The notes under the pieces were generated by a model. The model made no database searches and was not told where the DNA came from. It saw only the letters and a program-made list of their open reading frames with translations. From Variovorax gossypii (GTDB lineage Bacteria > Pseudomonadota > Gammaproteobacteria > Burkholderiales > Burkholderiaceae_C), in the NCBI RefSeq assembly GCF_003965815.1, contig NZ_RXOE01000002.1:248001-312000 (forward strand): a DNA stretch of 64,000 nucleotides, in the 5' to 3' direction. The position numbers and the translations under genes were made by a program. Positions 35,196 to 43,968 of the stretch are shown piece after piece; the first letter of the stretch is position 1, and each line of letters opens with the position of its first letter.

Positions 35196-36484
35196 AGGCG
35201 GGGGGCAAGCACGACGGGGGCATCGCCTTCGCGATCGTCATCGTGCTGGTGGCGCTGAATCTGCGCGCCTTTCTCACGTCGAGCAGCCCGCTGCTCGAAC
35301 CCATCCGCACGGCGACCGGCATCGGCTTCCACGCGGTGGCGTTGCTGACGGTGCTGCCGATGTTCGCGATGGGCGCCACCTCGCTCTTCGGCGCCGCCGT
35401 CGGCCAGCGCATCGGCGCACGCGGCGGCGTCGCGCTCGGGCTCGTGGCCATCGCCGTGGCCTGTGCCAGCCGCTACGTGGCCGGCGGCGCTGCGGCGCTG
35501 CTGTGGAGCGCCGCGCTCGCGGGCGCGGGCGTGGGCCTTGTGCAGGCGCTGATGCCCGGCGTGGTGAAGCAGGCCTACCCGGCGCGCATCGGCGTGATGA
35601 CGGGGCTGTACTCCGCCGCCATCATGGGCGGCGGCGGACTTGGCGCCATGGCCAGCCCGTGGGTCGCGCATGCACTGGGCGGCGACAAGGGGTCCGACTG
35701 GCACGCAGGCCTCGCGATCTGGGCCCTGCTCGCGACCTTCGCGCTGCTTTACTGGCTCAACATGCGGCGCATCGAATCCACTTCCGCCGCCGAGGCGCCG
35801 GGCCTTCGCGGCCTCTCGTGGCTGCGCTGCTTCGCGAGCCGCCGCGCATGGCTGCTGGCCGCGTGCTTCGGCCTCATCAACGGCGGCTACACCAGCCTCG
35901 TCGCGTGGCTGCCGCACTTCTACGCGCAGCAGGGCTGGACCGCGCAGCAGGGCGGCTCCGTGCTCGCGCTAATGACCGCCGCGCAGGTGGTCGCCGCGCT
36001 CGCGATGCCCGCCATCGCGCGCAGCCGAGGGCGCGACCTGCGGCCCTGGCTGGTGCTCACGCTCGTCGCGCAACTCGCAGGCTTCTGTGCGCTGACCTTC
36101 GACGCGCCCGTGCCGGCAGTCGCCATCGCCGTCGTCCTGGGCTTCGGCCTCGGCGGTGCGTTCTCGCTGTGCATGGTGCTCGCGCTCGACCATCTGCCCG
36201 ACCCCGCGCAGGCCGGTGCCCTCGCGGGCTTCATGCAGGGCGTCGGCTTCATGATCGCCGCGCTCGCGCCCTTCGTCACCGGCTGGGTGCGCGAGCAGAC
36301 CGGCGGCTTCACGCTCGCGTGGGCCTATCTCGCGGCGGTCGTAGTGGTGCTGCTGCCGCTCATGCTGCGATTCGATCCGCGTCGCTATGCAGCCGCCACG
36401 GCGGGCCTCTTCGTTGCGCGCGGCACCCAAGCCGGCGCACCATCTATCACCGCGCTCGACAGCGCGGCCACCAGAAAGGTCTGA
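35192..36484 (+). CDS. CynX/NimT-type MFS transporter
   Basis: The 430-residue membrane protein has about 12 helices. The opening IAFAIVIVLVALNLRAFLTSSSPLLEPIR is typical of the cyanate/2-nitroimidazole (CynX/NimT) branch of the MFS. The start is GTG 35192, inside the stop of the amidohydrolase gene. It may move the operon's substrate or an amine/cyanate product; direction is uncertain. Confidence 0.87.
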   Translation: MKAGGKHDGGIAFAIVIVLVALNLRAFLTSSSPLLEPIRTATGIGFHAVALLTVLPMFAMGATSLFGAAVGQRIGARGGVALGLVAIAVACASRYVAGGAAALLWSAALAGAGVGLVQALMPGVVKQAYPARIGVMTGLYSAAIMGGGGLGAMASPWVAHALGGDKGSDWHAGLAIWALLATFALLYWLNMRRIESTSAAEAPGLRGLSWLRCFASRRAWLLAACFGLINGGYTSLVAWLPHFYAQQGWTAQQGGSVLALMTAAQVVAALAMPAIARSRGRDLRPWLVLTLVAQLAGFCALTFDAPVPAVAIAVVLGFGLGGAFSLCMVLALDHLPDPAQAGALAGFMQGVGFMIAALAPFVTGWVREQTGGFTLAWAYLAAVVVVLLPLMLRFDPRRYAAATAGLFVARGTQAGAPSITALDSAATRKV

Positions 36485-36489
36485 ACACG

Positions 36490-36984
36490 ATGTACCAGGA
36501 ACAGTTCATGCAGCGGGCGATCGCTCTCTCCGCACAAGCGCTGAGCGAGCCCGGCACCGAGCCCTTCGGTGCCGTCGTCGTGAAAGACGGCGTGATCGTC
36601 GGCGAAGGCTTCAACCATTCCGTCGCGCACCACGACCCGACATCGCATGGCGAAGTCGAAGCGATCCGCGATGCATGCCGCAAGCTCGGCACTGTCAACC
36701 TGCAGGGCTGCGAGCTCTACACCTCGTGCGAGCCCTGCGCCATGTGCGTGGCGGCGATGCACATCGCGGGCATCGCGAAGCTGTACTACGCGGCCTCGCT
36801 CGCGCAGTCTGGCAAGGCCTTCGATGGCGTGACGGTGGCGGCTCGGCATCCGATCGATGTGGATGCGCTGCGCGCCGAGGCTGGTGCGACGCTTGTGCAG
36901 CGCAGTTTGCCTGCGGAGCAGAAGATGGATCGCGAGGCAGTGGAGATTCTTTCGGACTGGGCTGCGACGCGCAAGGCTTCCTGA
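36490..36984 (+). CDS. Guanine deaminase-like nucleobase deaminase (CDA fold)
   Basis: The 164-residue protein has the zinc site of the cytidine deaminase fold: His53-Gly-Glu55 (usually HAE) and CEPCAMC with Cys83 and Cys86. The length, the FGAVVVKDG segment and the YTSCEPCAMCVAAMH stretch are closest to bacterial GuaD-type guanine deaminases. Together with the cytosine deaminase-like enzyme, two transporters and the GntR regulator, it makes a nucleobase-salvage or catabolism operon. A hairpin follows at 36995. Confidence 0.85.
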   Translation: MYQEQFMQRAIALSAQALSEPGTEPFGAVVVKDGVIVGEGFNHSVAHHDPTSHGEVEAIRDACRKLGTVNLQGCELYTSCEPCAMCVAAMHIAGIAKLYYAASLAQSGKAFDGVTVAARHPIDVDALRAEAGATLVQRSLPAEQKMDREAVEILSDWAATRKAS

Positions 36985-36994
36985 GCACCTGCGA

Positions 36995-37012
36995 CAGCCG
37001 CTGGAGCGGCTG
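36995..37012 (+). terminator. Hairpin after the deaminase gene
   Basis: CAGCCGCT-GG-AGCGGCTG is a perfect 8-bp stem 11 bases after the stop codon. It has no clear T tract, so it may be a weak terminator or stabiliser of the operon's 3' end. A second perfect repeat, TCTCGAAA / TTTCGAGA, lies at 37032-37055. Confidence 0.45.
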
Positions 37013-37144
37013 AAATACCCGCCTCGTATGCTCTCGAAAAGAACAGGTTTCGAGAACAGAAAGGGGAGGGTTCATGACTATCGAAGGTAGGGGCGCGAGC
37101 TCGGTCGCGTATGACCGAGTGGGAGCGCAAGACGAGGCAATCCG

Positions 37145-37450
37145 ATGAGAGTTGCATTGCGCCTTGTGCTGAACGTGCTGGCCTGGGCCGTGTCGATCCC
37201 GGTCCTCAACGTCTGCATGACGGCATTGGAGCGGCATCGGATCCTTCCTGTGTCCGGGTTCGTTGCCGCAGTCGTGGCGCTCGTGCTGCTTCTCTGGGCA
37301 GTCGCGATCTACTGGCGCTGCGTTCCAAGCGCGCCGAGCATCGTGGCGCGCGTGGCCTATCTCCTGATCTTCGTGGCGGCGATGGTGCTGGTGGGCCTGG
37401 GCGCGCTCTGGGCCGCGTTCTGGACTTCGGTCTCGACCTTCGGGCTCTAG
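37145..37450 (+). CDS. Hypothetical membrane protein
   Basis: The 101-residue protein is almost entirely hydrophobic, with probably three or four helices (about 5-25, 37-57, 68-92). I recognise no family. ATG 37145 is the first in-frame start. It stands alone between the deaminase operon and the convergent serine hydrolase gene, so nothing in its context suggests a role. Confidence 0.6.
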   Translation: MRVALRLVLNVLAWAVSIPVLNVCMTALERHRILPVSGFVAAVVALVLLLWAVAIYWRCVPSAPSIVARVAYLLIFVAAMVLVGLGALWAAFWTSVSTFGL

Positions 37451-37477
37451 CGTCCTGCAAGAGCCCGCGCGCCGCAG

Positions 37478-38824
37478 TTACTTGAGCGCCGAAACGACCG
37501 CATCGAAGAACGGAACCGTTGGAATGCCGGTCGCCGTCGGGTTGGTCTGCGCTCCCCAGATGACGATCACGACCTTTTCCTTGCGGTTGATGTAGATCTG
37601 CTGGCCCATGATCCCGACCGCGAAGAATGCGCCGTCCACCGCGGACTGGCTGCTCTTGTTGGTGGGGATCCACCACATGTAGCCGTAGTCCGATGCGGTG
37701 CCGGTGCTCAGTACCTTGGGAGAGCCCGCGTCCGTGACCCATCCCGTGGGCAGCAGTTGCTGCCCGCCGGCAAAGCCGTCGTTCATGACGAACATGCCGA
37801 AGCGACCATAGTCGCGCAAGGTCGCGCTGATGCCGCCAGCCGCGAACTCGATGCCGTCCGGTGAGTCCAGCCACCAGTTGGCCTGTGCTTCCATGCCGAG
37901 CTTGGACCAGACCTTCTCGGACAGGTACTGCGCCAGCGGCTTCTTGACCGCGTTGTAGACGATCTCGCCGGCCACCCGCGCCTCACCGGTGCTGTAGTTG
38001 TACACGGAGCCCGGCGCGGCCACGCGAGGCAGCTTGCTCATGAGGTCCATGGTCGAACCCGGCTTCTGGCTGAGCTGTGCTTCCAGCAACTGACGGCGAT
38101 CGGATGTGGGGTCGGTGTAGGTCTCGTTCCATTTCACGCCAGAGGCCATCATCAGCACATTGCGCACCGTGACGCCGTCGTAGGCGGTCCCCGCCAACCG
38201 AGGCACGTACTTGACCACCTGGTCGTCGAGGCTGGCGATGTAGCCGTCCTTCACCGCCAGGCCGACCAGTGTCGACGTGATCGACTTGGCCACCGACATG
38301 GACATCCAGCGGGTCTTCTGCGTGTTGCCGTACTGGTAGGTTTCGTTGGCGATCTTGCCGTCCTTCAGGATCAGCAAACCGGCCACGCGGTTGGCGGCCA
38401 TGAAGTCGGCCATGCTGTAGGTCGCGCCGCCAGTCGAGAAGCTCAGCTGGGTCAACTGGGAGGCGGCCGCGGGCAGCGCGTAGGGCGTGCCGCCGGGCTC
38501 GATCGTCCGTGTCGGGAACAGCCGGTCGGTGTTGCGGTACGTGTTGACGGCGAGATCCGGAGACAGGGCGCCGTCGTAGATCTGGCGGACCGTGCCGATG
38601 GGCTCCGAGGCATGCGGATAGCCGCTGCCGCTGCCCGGATTGCCGCCGCCACTGGCAGGGGGAGGTGCCGCGACGATGGGCAGGACCGCACCGCCTCCAC
38701 CACCACCTCCGCCGCCTCCACCACCGCAGGCCGCCAGCAGCACTGCGGCTGCAATCAGCGAAACCGACAACGCGGCACGCACCGGGCGCACAACGACAAA
38801 CACCCTCCGGACACCTTGATCCAC
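37478..38824 (-). CDS. Serine hydrolase lipoprotein (beta-lactamase class C/6-aminohexanoate-dimer hydrolase-like)
   Basis: The 448-residue protein starts at GTG 38824, with GAGGAGA six bases before it; an upstream ATG lacks a ribosome site. A lipobox AAC places Cys33, followed by twelve consecutive glycines and a Pro/Gly linker. The family S12 domain has the catalytic SVAK (Ser177-Lys180) and a YNYSTGEA segment matching the tyrosine motif, plus a late YGYMWWIP. The build is closest to NylB-type esterases/6-aminohexanoate-dimer hydrolases. It probably acts at the cell envelope; the substrate is unknown. Confidence 0.87.
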   Translation of the reverse strand: MDQGVRRVFVVVRPVRAALSVSLIAAAVLLAACGGGGGGGGGGGGAVLPIVAAPPPASGGGNPGSGSGYPHASEPIGTVRQIYDGALSPDLAVNTYRNTDRLFPTRTIEPGGTPYALPAAASQLTQLSFSTGGATYSMADFMAANRVAGLLILKDGKIANETYQYGNTQKTRWMSMSVAKSITSTLVGLAVKDGYIASLDDQVVKYVPRLAGTAYDGVTVRNVLMMASGVKWNETYTDPTSDRRQLLEAQLSQKPGSTMDLMSKLPRVAAPGSVYNYSTGEARVAGEIVYNAVKKPLAQYLSEKVWSKLGMEAQANWWLDSPDGIEFAAGGISATLRDYGRFGMFVMNDGFAGGQQLLPTGWVTDAGSPKVLSTGTASDYGYMWWIPTNKSSQSAVDGAFFAVGIMGQQIYINRKEKVVIVIWGAQTNPTATGIPTVPFFDAVVSALK

Positions 38825-39031
38825 GCGAATCTCCTCGTCTGTTTGTTGGTGATGGCACCTGCGCGCCATGGGCAAGGCATTGCACCTTGCCGCCGCGGAT
38901 GATCGCACTCATGCGCTCCGGCACCAAACCTGCCGTCGGGATTCACGACGATGTTGTTACTCACCACTCCGCCAGCCTCTGAATAGAGTGACCTCACGGC
39001 GCCACTTGAAGTGCGCCAAGAGGAGCTGGCA

Positions 39032-39301
39032 ATGTTCATCACCAGAAGCAGCGATAGCGGCAGCGGCAGCGCGACCAAGCCGTCTTCAGCTCGCGTCGCG
39101 CGTGCGCTCGAAATCCATCGAAGCGTGGCGGCGTGCAACGCGCACATCGCGCGCGGCGGCGACAGCACACACGCACTCACCGCAGCGCTGATGCTGCCTT
39201 GCTACAAGGCCGAATTCCGCAACCTCGCGCTCGCATTGACCTCGGACGAGGAGCGCGAACTTAGGTACGCGCTCGATGCGCTTTGCGATTGCGCCACATG
39301 A
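39032..39301 (+). CDS. Hypothetical small protein
   Basis: The 89-residue protein has a Ser/Gly-rich N terminus and a helical C-terminal part (KAEFRNLALALTSDEERELRYALDAL). ATG 39032 is preceded by GAGGAG with good spacing. I do not recognise a family; similar short helical proteins with unknown roles are common in Burkholderiales. It lies upstream of the patatin gene, separated by 189 bp that contain the 12-bp direct repeat GGAAGTCATTTC (39447-39458 and 39461-39472). Confidence 0.5.
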   Translation: MFITRSSDSGSGSATKPSSARVARALEIHRSVAACNAHIARGGDSTHALTAALMLPCYKAEFRNLALALTSDEERELRYALDALCDCAT

Positions 39302-39490
39302 AGAAGAGAACCTTCGCGCCAATTTTCGGCGCTCGAGGTTTCATTCCGAATGCTTGCGCGGCTTGCGGAATTACAGAGTTGGATTGAACGGGATTCCACT
39401 CGTAGCGGCAAACATGCCGAGCGCCCAGACTCCGCTTCCCCGGCCGGGAAGTCATTTCATGGAAGTCATTTCTCTTGAAAGGAGTTGGCA

Positions 39491-40510
39491 ATGGCGGAAA
39501 AGCAGAAATTCACCATCCTCTCGTTCGTTGGCGGTGGCATACGGGGCCTGATGTCGGTCACCATCCTGAACAAGCTGTACACGAAGTACCCGCAGATCAT
39601 CGACAACACCGACCTCATCGCCGGATGCTCGACGGGCTCGATCATCACCAGCGAACTGCTCGCGGGAACGAAGCCGCAGGACCTCATCACCTTCTTCACC
39701 ACGAAGGAGATCGACTTCTACAACAAGATGAACACGGATCCGAACGTGCCCGCGTACTCGATCGACGAGGTCTTCGCCTCGCAGCTCAAGTTGCACCCCA
39801 CGGCGAAGGTGTCCGACCTCGGGCGCTGCGCGCTGTTCGTGTCGTTCAACGTCGGCGGTGCCGGGCTGAAGGACGGCGTGAAAACGCCGACGCCGTGGGA
39901 GCCGGTCATGTACACGAACATGATCGCGGACCACGGCGACGTGCTGGTCGCAAAGGCGGCCACGTCCAGCGGCGCGATGCCGGGGCAATTGGGCTCGTAC
40001 GAAGGCAACATCGATGGCGCCTTCTTCAACCACGATCCGACGGTTGCCGCCATCGCGCTGGCCGTGAAGGCCGGGTACGCGCTGGAGGACATCACGGCCA
40101 TCACCATCGGCACCGGCCTCATGTACGACTGGATCGTGAGCGACACCCACAACTGGGGCGCCAACCAGTGGATGACCGGTACGCCCAATCCGTTCAACGT
40201 CACGCCGCCCTTTCTCATGAACCAGTCCACGCCCGGGCCGGTGCTCGACGCGAGCCTCAGCGGCACGTCGGCCCAGATCATGCCCATGCTCGCCGGATTC
40301 CTGCTGGGCGACCGCTACGCGAACGTGAACCCGACGCTGCCCTTCTTCATTCCGGAGAACACCACCTACCCGCAGGCCATCGACCTGTTGCAGTCCAAGG
40401 GCAAGTCGGCCGACACCGCGAAGGCCGAGGCGCTGCTCCAGGCCTACTGGGTGAACCACTCGCTCGGTCCCGTCACGCCCCCCGCACACGCCTCCGCCAA
40501 TCGCGCGTGA
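39491..40510 (+). CDS. Patatin-like phospholipase
   Basis: The 339-residue protein has the complete patatin catalytic set. The oxyanion loop is GGGIRG (14-19), the nucleophile elbow GCSTG has Ser47, and the Asp of the dyad is in DGAFF (Asp175). Patatins hydrolyse acyl esters of phospholipids; short bacterial forms include CBASS/Cap-type effectors and secreted toxins. No signal peptide is seen. ATG 39491 follows AAAGGAG. It is followed 38 bp later by a beta-trefoil protein with its own GGAGGA site, suggesting a two-gene unit. Confidence 0.9.
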   Translation: MAEKQKFTILSFVGGGIRGLMSVTILNKLYTKYPQIIDNTDLIAGCSTGSIITSELLAGTKPQDLITFFTTKEIDFYNKMNTDPNVPAYSIDEVFASQLKLHPTAKVSDLGRCALFVSFNVGGAGLKDGVKTPTPWEPVMYTNMIADHGDVLVAKAATSSGAMPGQLGSYEGNIDGAFFNHDPTVAAIALAVKAGYALEDITAITIGTGLMYDWIVSDTHNWGANQWMTGTPNPFNVTPPFLMNQSTPGPVLDASLSGTSAQIMPMLAGFLLGDRYANVNPTLPFFIPENTTYPQAIDLLQSKGKSADTAKAEALLQAYWVNHSLGPVTPPAHASANRA

Positions 40511-40548
40511 GCGGCACCCCCGAACGCATTCCCGAAACAGGAGGAACG

Positions 40549-41094
40549 ATGTCGATCACTGAAGAGAACACTGCCGAAGCAGCCGCCGGCGTCCTGGACT
40601 CGCAGGACCTCGGCCCGCATGTCATCCAGCAATTGCTGCCCACCCGCTACGTGCTCGATGTGGACGGCGGCAGCACGAAAGAAGGCACCGCGGTCATCTC
40701 ATGGACGCGCAAGTCGGACAAGGGCAGCACCAACCAGCAATGGATGTTCGTTCCCGCCGGAGGGAACAACCCGGGATGGTGGTATCTGCAGACGAACATG
40801 GGCACGGGCCTCGTGATGACCGTGGTACCCAAAGGCATTGTCCCGGTGCCTCCACCCACACCCATCGTGATGATGAGGAAGGGCGCTGTTGCCGACAGCA
40901 GCCTGCAGCTCTGGTGCCTGCTGCCCACCGAGAAACTCGGCTACTGGTACATCCAGAACAAGAGCGGTGCGAGCAACTCGGCGACGCCGATGATCCTCAC
41001 GCTCGACGGCGACAAGACCGCTGCGCGTGCAGTGCTTGGCGCCATCAGCTTCACCGGGTTTGAGACTCAGGCCTGGGGGTTTGCACCGGCGTAG
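40549..41094 (+). CDS. Beta-trefoil (ricin-B-like) protein paired with the patatin
   Basis: The 181-residue protein shows three loosely repeated segments with aromatic/Gln patterns (NQQWMFVP, SLQLWCLLP, ETQAWGFAP), each closing a block that begins with a long strand region. This is the layout of ricin-type beta-trefoil lectins (QxW-like repeats). No signal peptide is evident. Following a patatin in the same direction, it could target, bind or restrain that enzyme; I recognise no closer family. Confidence 0.65.
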   Translation: MSITEENTAEAAAGVLDSQDLGPHVIQQLLPTRYVLDVDGGSTKEGTAVISWTRKSDKGSTNQQWMFVPAGGNNPGWWYLQTNMGTGLVMTVVPKGIVPVPPPTPIVMMRKGAVADSSLQLWCLLPTEKLGYWYIQNKSGASNSATPMILTLDGDKTAARAVLGAISFTGFETQAWGFAPA

Positions 41095-41115
41095 TCGCAG
41101 CAGCACGCAGAGCAG

Positions 41116-41940
41116 TCAGTCCCAGGCCGGCGATAGACCGGCCGGGTCTGTCAGGCGCTCATTGCGGTCGAGCGCCGCGATCTGCGCCATATCGGCGTCC
41201 GTCAGCTTCAGCTGCAGCGCCTTCAGGTTGCCCTCGAGGTTCGCGCGCTTGGTGGACGACGGAATCACCGCGTAGTCCAGCTGCATCGCCCATGCCAGCA
41301 CCACCTGCGCGGTGGTTGCGCCGTGCGCCTTGGCAATCGCCTCGATCACCGGGTCGTTGATGACCTTGCCGTAGGCCAGCGTCATGTAAGAAGTGATGTG
41401 GATGCCGGCGCTCTTCGCGAAGTCAGCCACCTTGCGGTTCTGCAGGTAGGGGTGCAGCTCGATCTGGTTGGTGGCGATGTTCTGCGCGCCCACGGCCGCG
41501 ATGGCTTCCTTCATCAGCGCGATGTTGAAGTTCGACACGCCGATGTGCTTGGTGAGCCCCTGCGCCCTGGCTTCGGCCAGCGCGCCCATGAACTCGGCCA
41601 CCGGCACCGCGTTGCCGGGCGAGGGCCAGTGGATCAGCGTCAGGTCGACGTGGTCGGTGCGCAGCTTCGCGAGGCTGTCCTTCAGGCTGGGCACCAGCTT
41701 GCCCTTGGCGTAGTTGTCGGTCCAGATCTTCGTGGTGATGAAGAGGCTCTCGCGGGCCACGCCGCTTTCGGCAATCGCCTGGCCCACCTCGGCCTCGTTG
41801 CCGTAGATCTGCGCCGTGTCGATGGTGCGGTAGCCCACGTCGAGGCCGTTCTTCACCGAGTCGATGACCACCTGACCCTTCAGGCGGAAGGTGCCGAGGC
41901 CGAAGGCGGGAATGGGGTTCTTCGTGACGTTCGTGTTCAT
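41116..41940 (-). CDS. Aldo/keto reductase (2,5-diketo-D-gluconate reductase type)
   Basis: The 274-residue NADPH-dependent reductase has the aldo/keto tetrad: Asp41, Tyr46 (DTAQIYGNE), Lys71 (ITTKIW) and His104 (LIHWPSP). The length and the ending [18 protein letters not shown] are typical of DkgB. It reduces small ketones or aldehydes in the cytosol. An MFS pump gene lies 57 bp upstream on the same strand, separated by a homopurine/homopyrimidine tract. Confidence 0.92.
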   Translation of the reverse strand: MNTNVTKNPIPAFGLGTFRLKGQVVIDSVKNGLDVGYRTIDTAQIYGNEAEVGQAIAESGVARESLFITTKIWTDNYAKGKLVPSLKDSLAKLRTDHVDLTLIHWPSPGNAVPVAEFMGALAEARAQGLTKHIGVSNFNIALMKEAIAAVGAQNIATNQIELHPYLQNRKVADFAKSAGIHITSYMTLAYGKVINDPVIEAIAKAHGATTAQVVLAWAMQLDYAVIPSSTKRANLEGNLKALQLKLTDADMAQIAALDRNERLTDPAGLSPAWD

Positions 41941-41997
41941 GGTGTTGTCCTTGTGCGTTGAAAAGAGAAGAAGAAAGAGAGAAGAGGAAAGGGACGC

Positions 41998-43200
41998 TCA
42001 GTGCCCGACCGGCACCGGCCCCGAAGCCCGCACCGGAATGCCGGCACGGCGGTCGAGCGTTCCGCTCCATTGCGTGAGGGCCAGCGACACCAGCACAACG
42101 AGTGCGCCAATCCACGGCGTGTGCATCAGCCCCAGGTGGGTCACGATCAGGCCCCCGGCCCAGGCCGCGCCGGCAATGCCCAGGTTGAAGGCCGCGATGT
42201 TCAGGCCCGAGGCCACGTCCACCGCCTGCGGCGTGAAGCGCTCGGCCTGCTTCACCACGTACACCTGCAGCCCCGGCACGTTGCCGAAAGCCACCGCGCC
42301 CCACATCAGCACGGCCAGCAGCGCCAGCCACTTGTGCGGCGCCGCGAAGTTGAAGAGCAGCAGCACCGCGGCCAGCAGCGCGAAGATGATCTTCAGCGCC
42401 GGAATCGGGCCCTTGCGGTCGGCCAGCTTGCCGCCCCAGATGTTGCCCACCGCCACCGACACGCCGTAAACCAGCATCACCCAGCCCACGGCGCCGGCGC
42501 TGAAGCCCGACACCTCCGTGAGGATCGGCGCGAGGAACGTGAACGGAATGAACGAGCCGCCATAGCCGATGGCCGTCTTCGCATACACCAGCAGCAGGCG
42601 CGGCTCGGCCAGCACCTTGGCCTGCTGCGCCAGCGAGGCCGGCGGCGTGTGGCGGATGTTGCCGGGCACGAAGACCCAGCTGCCGACGAACGCGACCACG
42701 CCCAGGGCAGACACGGCCAGGAAAGTCTCGCGCCAGCCGAAGTGCTGCCCGATGAACGTGCCCAGCGGCACGCCCGTGACCAGCGCCACCGTGAGGCCCG
42801 TGAACATGATCGCGATGGCGCTCGCCGCCTTTTCCTTCGGCACCAGGCCGGTGGCAATCGTCGAGCCGATGGAGAAGAACACCCCGTGCGCCAGCCCCGT
42901 GAGCACGCGGGCGGCAATCAGCGATTCATAGCTCGGCGCCTTCCACGCCAGCAGATTGCCGAGCGTGAACAGCGCCATCAGCCCGAGCAGCAGCGCCTTG
43001 CGCGGCAGCTTGCCCGTGAGCGCGGTGAGCACCGGCGCGCCGATGGCGACGCCCAGTGCATAGAGGCTGACCAGCAGGCCGGCGGAGGGGAGGCCGATGT
43101 TGAGGTCGGCAGCGACTGTGGGGATGAGGCCAACGATGACGAACTCTGTCGTTCCGATGGCGAAGGCGCTGAGGGTTAGCGCCAGTAGGGCGATGGGCAT
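41998..43200 (-). CDS. AraJ/DHA1-type MFS efflux transporter
   Basis: The 400-residue membrane protein has about 12 helices, the opening LTLSAFAIGTTEFVIVGLIP of the AraJ/sugar-efflux group and a central GRxP-like loop. A good AAGGAG site precedes ATG 43200. It likely exports drugs or sugars and shares a transcript with the aldo/keto reductase. The accessory reverse transcriptase island begins right behind its promoter, where a divergent regulator might be expected. Confidence 0.9.
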   Translation of the reverse strand: MPIALLALTLSAFAIGTTEFVIVGLIPTVAADLNIGLPSAGLLVSLYALGVAIGAPVLTALTGKLPRKALLLGLMALFTLGNLLAWKAPSYESLIAARVLTGLAHGVFFSIGSTIATGLVPKEKAASAIAIMFTGLTVALVTGVPLGTFIGQHFGWRETFLAVSALGVVAFVGSWVFVPGNIRHTPPASLAQQAKVLAEPRLLLVYAKTAIGYGGSFIPFTFLAPILTEVSGFSAGAVGWVMLVYGVSVAVGNIWGGKLADRKGPIPALKIIFALLAAVLLLFNFAAPHKWLALLAVLMWGAVAFGNVPGLQVYVVKQAERFTPQAVDVASGLNIAAFNLGIAGAAWAGGLIVTHLGLMHTPWIGALVVLVSLALTQWSGTLDRRAGIPVRASGPVPVGH

Positions 43201-43422
43201 GAGGGCACTCCTTCTTGGATGGGAGGAGTGTCTTGCGACTATCCTTGCAGATAAATGGGAGATCTGGCAGAAGATAGTTGCGGTTAACTCAAGAGTAGAT
43301 CGCTCGGGACGGGTGGCAAAGAGTCGGTCGACAAAGGTCGCGTGCGACTGGCAGGGTTACCCGGGAAACGAATGCGAAGCATCTGTTGCGTATCGTTTTA
43401 CTGTGTTAATCTGCAGTGGTTC

Positions 43423-43563
43423 TGCCTCCACGGCATCACCGTGGTGGTTGCTGAACGGCGAACCTCGGCCAGAATGTGCCACGTGCCCTACGGTGGCGAG
43501 CACATCGAACAGCGCCTCGCCGTGGGATGTGCTTTACGAAGCCGCCCACGCCCGGTGCCTCTG
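43423..43563 (+). repeat. 141-bp direct repeat, copy 1, with two strong hairpins
   Basis: This copy matches 43780-43920 at 139 of 141 positions without gaps. The differences are G43472 versus C43829 and G43538 versus T43895. It can fold into CCTCCACGG / CCGTGGTGG with a 5-base loop (43425-43447, one mismatch) and AGCACATC / GATGTGCT with a 19-base loop (43499-43533, perfect). The hairpins suggest a structured RNA. Orientation is taken from the RT downstream. Confidence 0.85.
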
Positions 43564-43779
43564 CCAGGTACAACCCTCCGTCCCCGAATTCACTTGGGGG
43601 GTTGGTCGAAGCTGTGACGGCGATCGCCAAGACGGAGATGCGGAGTTCGGGATCGAGGTGCGCGTCGAAGCTAGTTTTCGGCGTGAGCCGCCAGCTAGTA
43701 AGCCGAAATCTTCGCCAATGACGTTGTTTATCAAGATCAAGGGCTATGGAGTGAAACTTATGTTGATGGCGGTATTGGT

Positions 43780-43920
43780 TGCCTCCACGGCATCACCGTG
43801 GTGGTTGCTGAACGGCGAACCTCGGCCACAATGTGCCACGTGCCCTACGGTGGCGAGCACATCGAACAGCGCCTCGCCGTGGGATGTGCTTTACTAAGCC
43901 GCCCACGCCCGGTGCCTCTG
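43780..43920 (+). repeat. 141-bp direct repeat, copy 2, just upstream of the reverse transcriptase
   Basis: Second copy, offset 357 bp from the first, keeping both hairpins (43782-43804 and 43856-43890). Neither base difference from copy 1 lies in the hairpin stems. It ends 48 bp before the RT start codon, the position at which retron and other defence RTs keep their partner RNA. Confidence 0.85.
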
Positions 43921-43968
43921 TCATGCAGCTGGAAGGGGACTTCGTAGTAGCCAGCATGCCGCGACTTC

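Larger units (their letters stand above)
43201..43968. other. 768-bp non-coding stretch upstream of the reverse transcriptase
   Basis: I see no convincing gene here. 43201-43422 holds the MFS promoter side, including the inverted repeat ACTATC/GATAGT at about 43237-43281. Then come the first 141-bp repeat (43423-43563), a 216-bp unique spacer (43564-43779), the second repeat (43780-43920) and 48 bp before the RT start. A frame stays open across both repeats (to 43897), but it begins antisense inside the MFS gene and has no family similarity. The layout suits a non-coding RNA or template locus for the RT. Confidence 0.5.

Noticed and set aside
43097..43897. 266-codon open frame spanning both 141-bp repeats
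   Set aside because: It starts antisense inside the MFS gene, has no ribosome site or family similarity, and crosses hairpins that better fit RNA.
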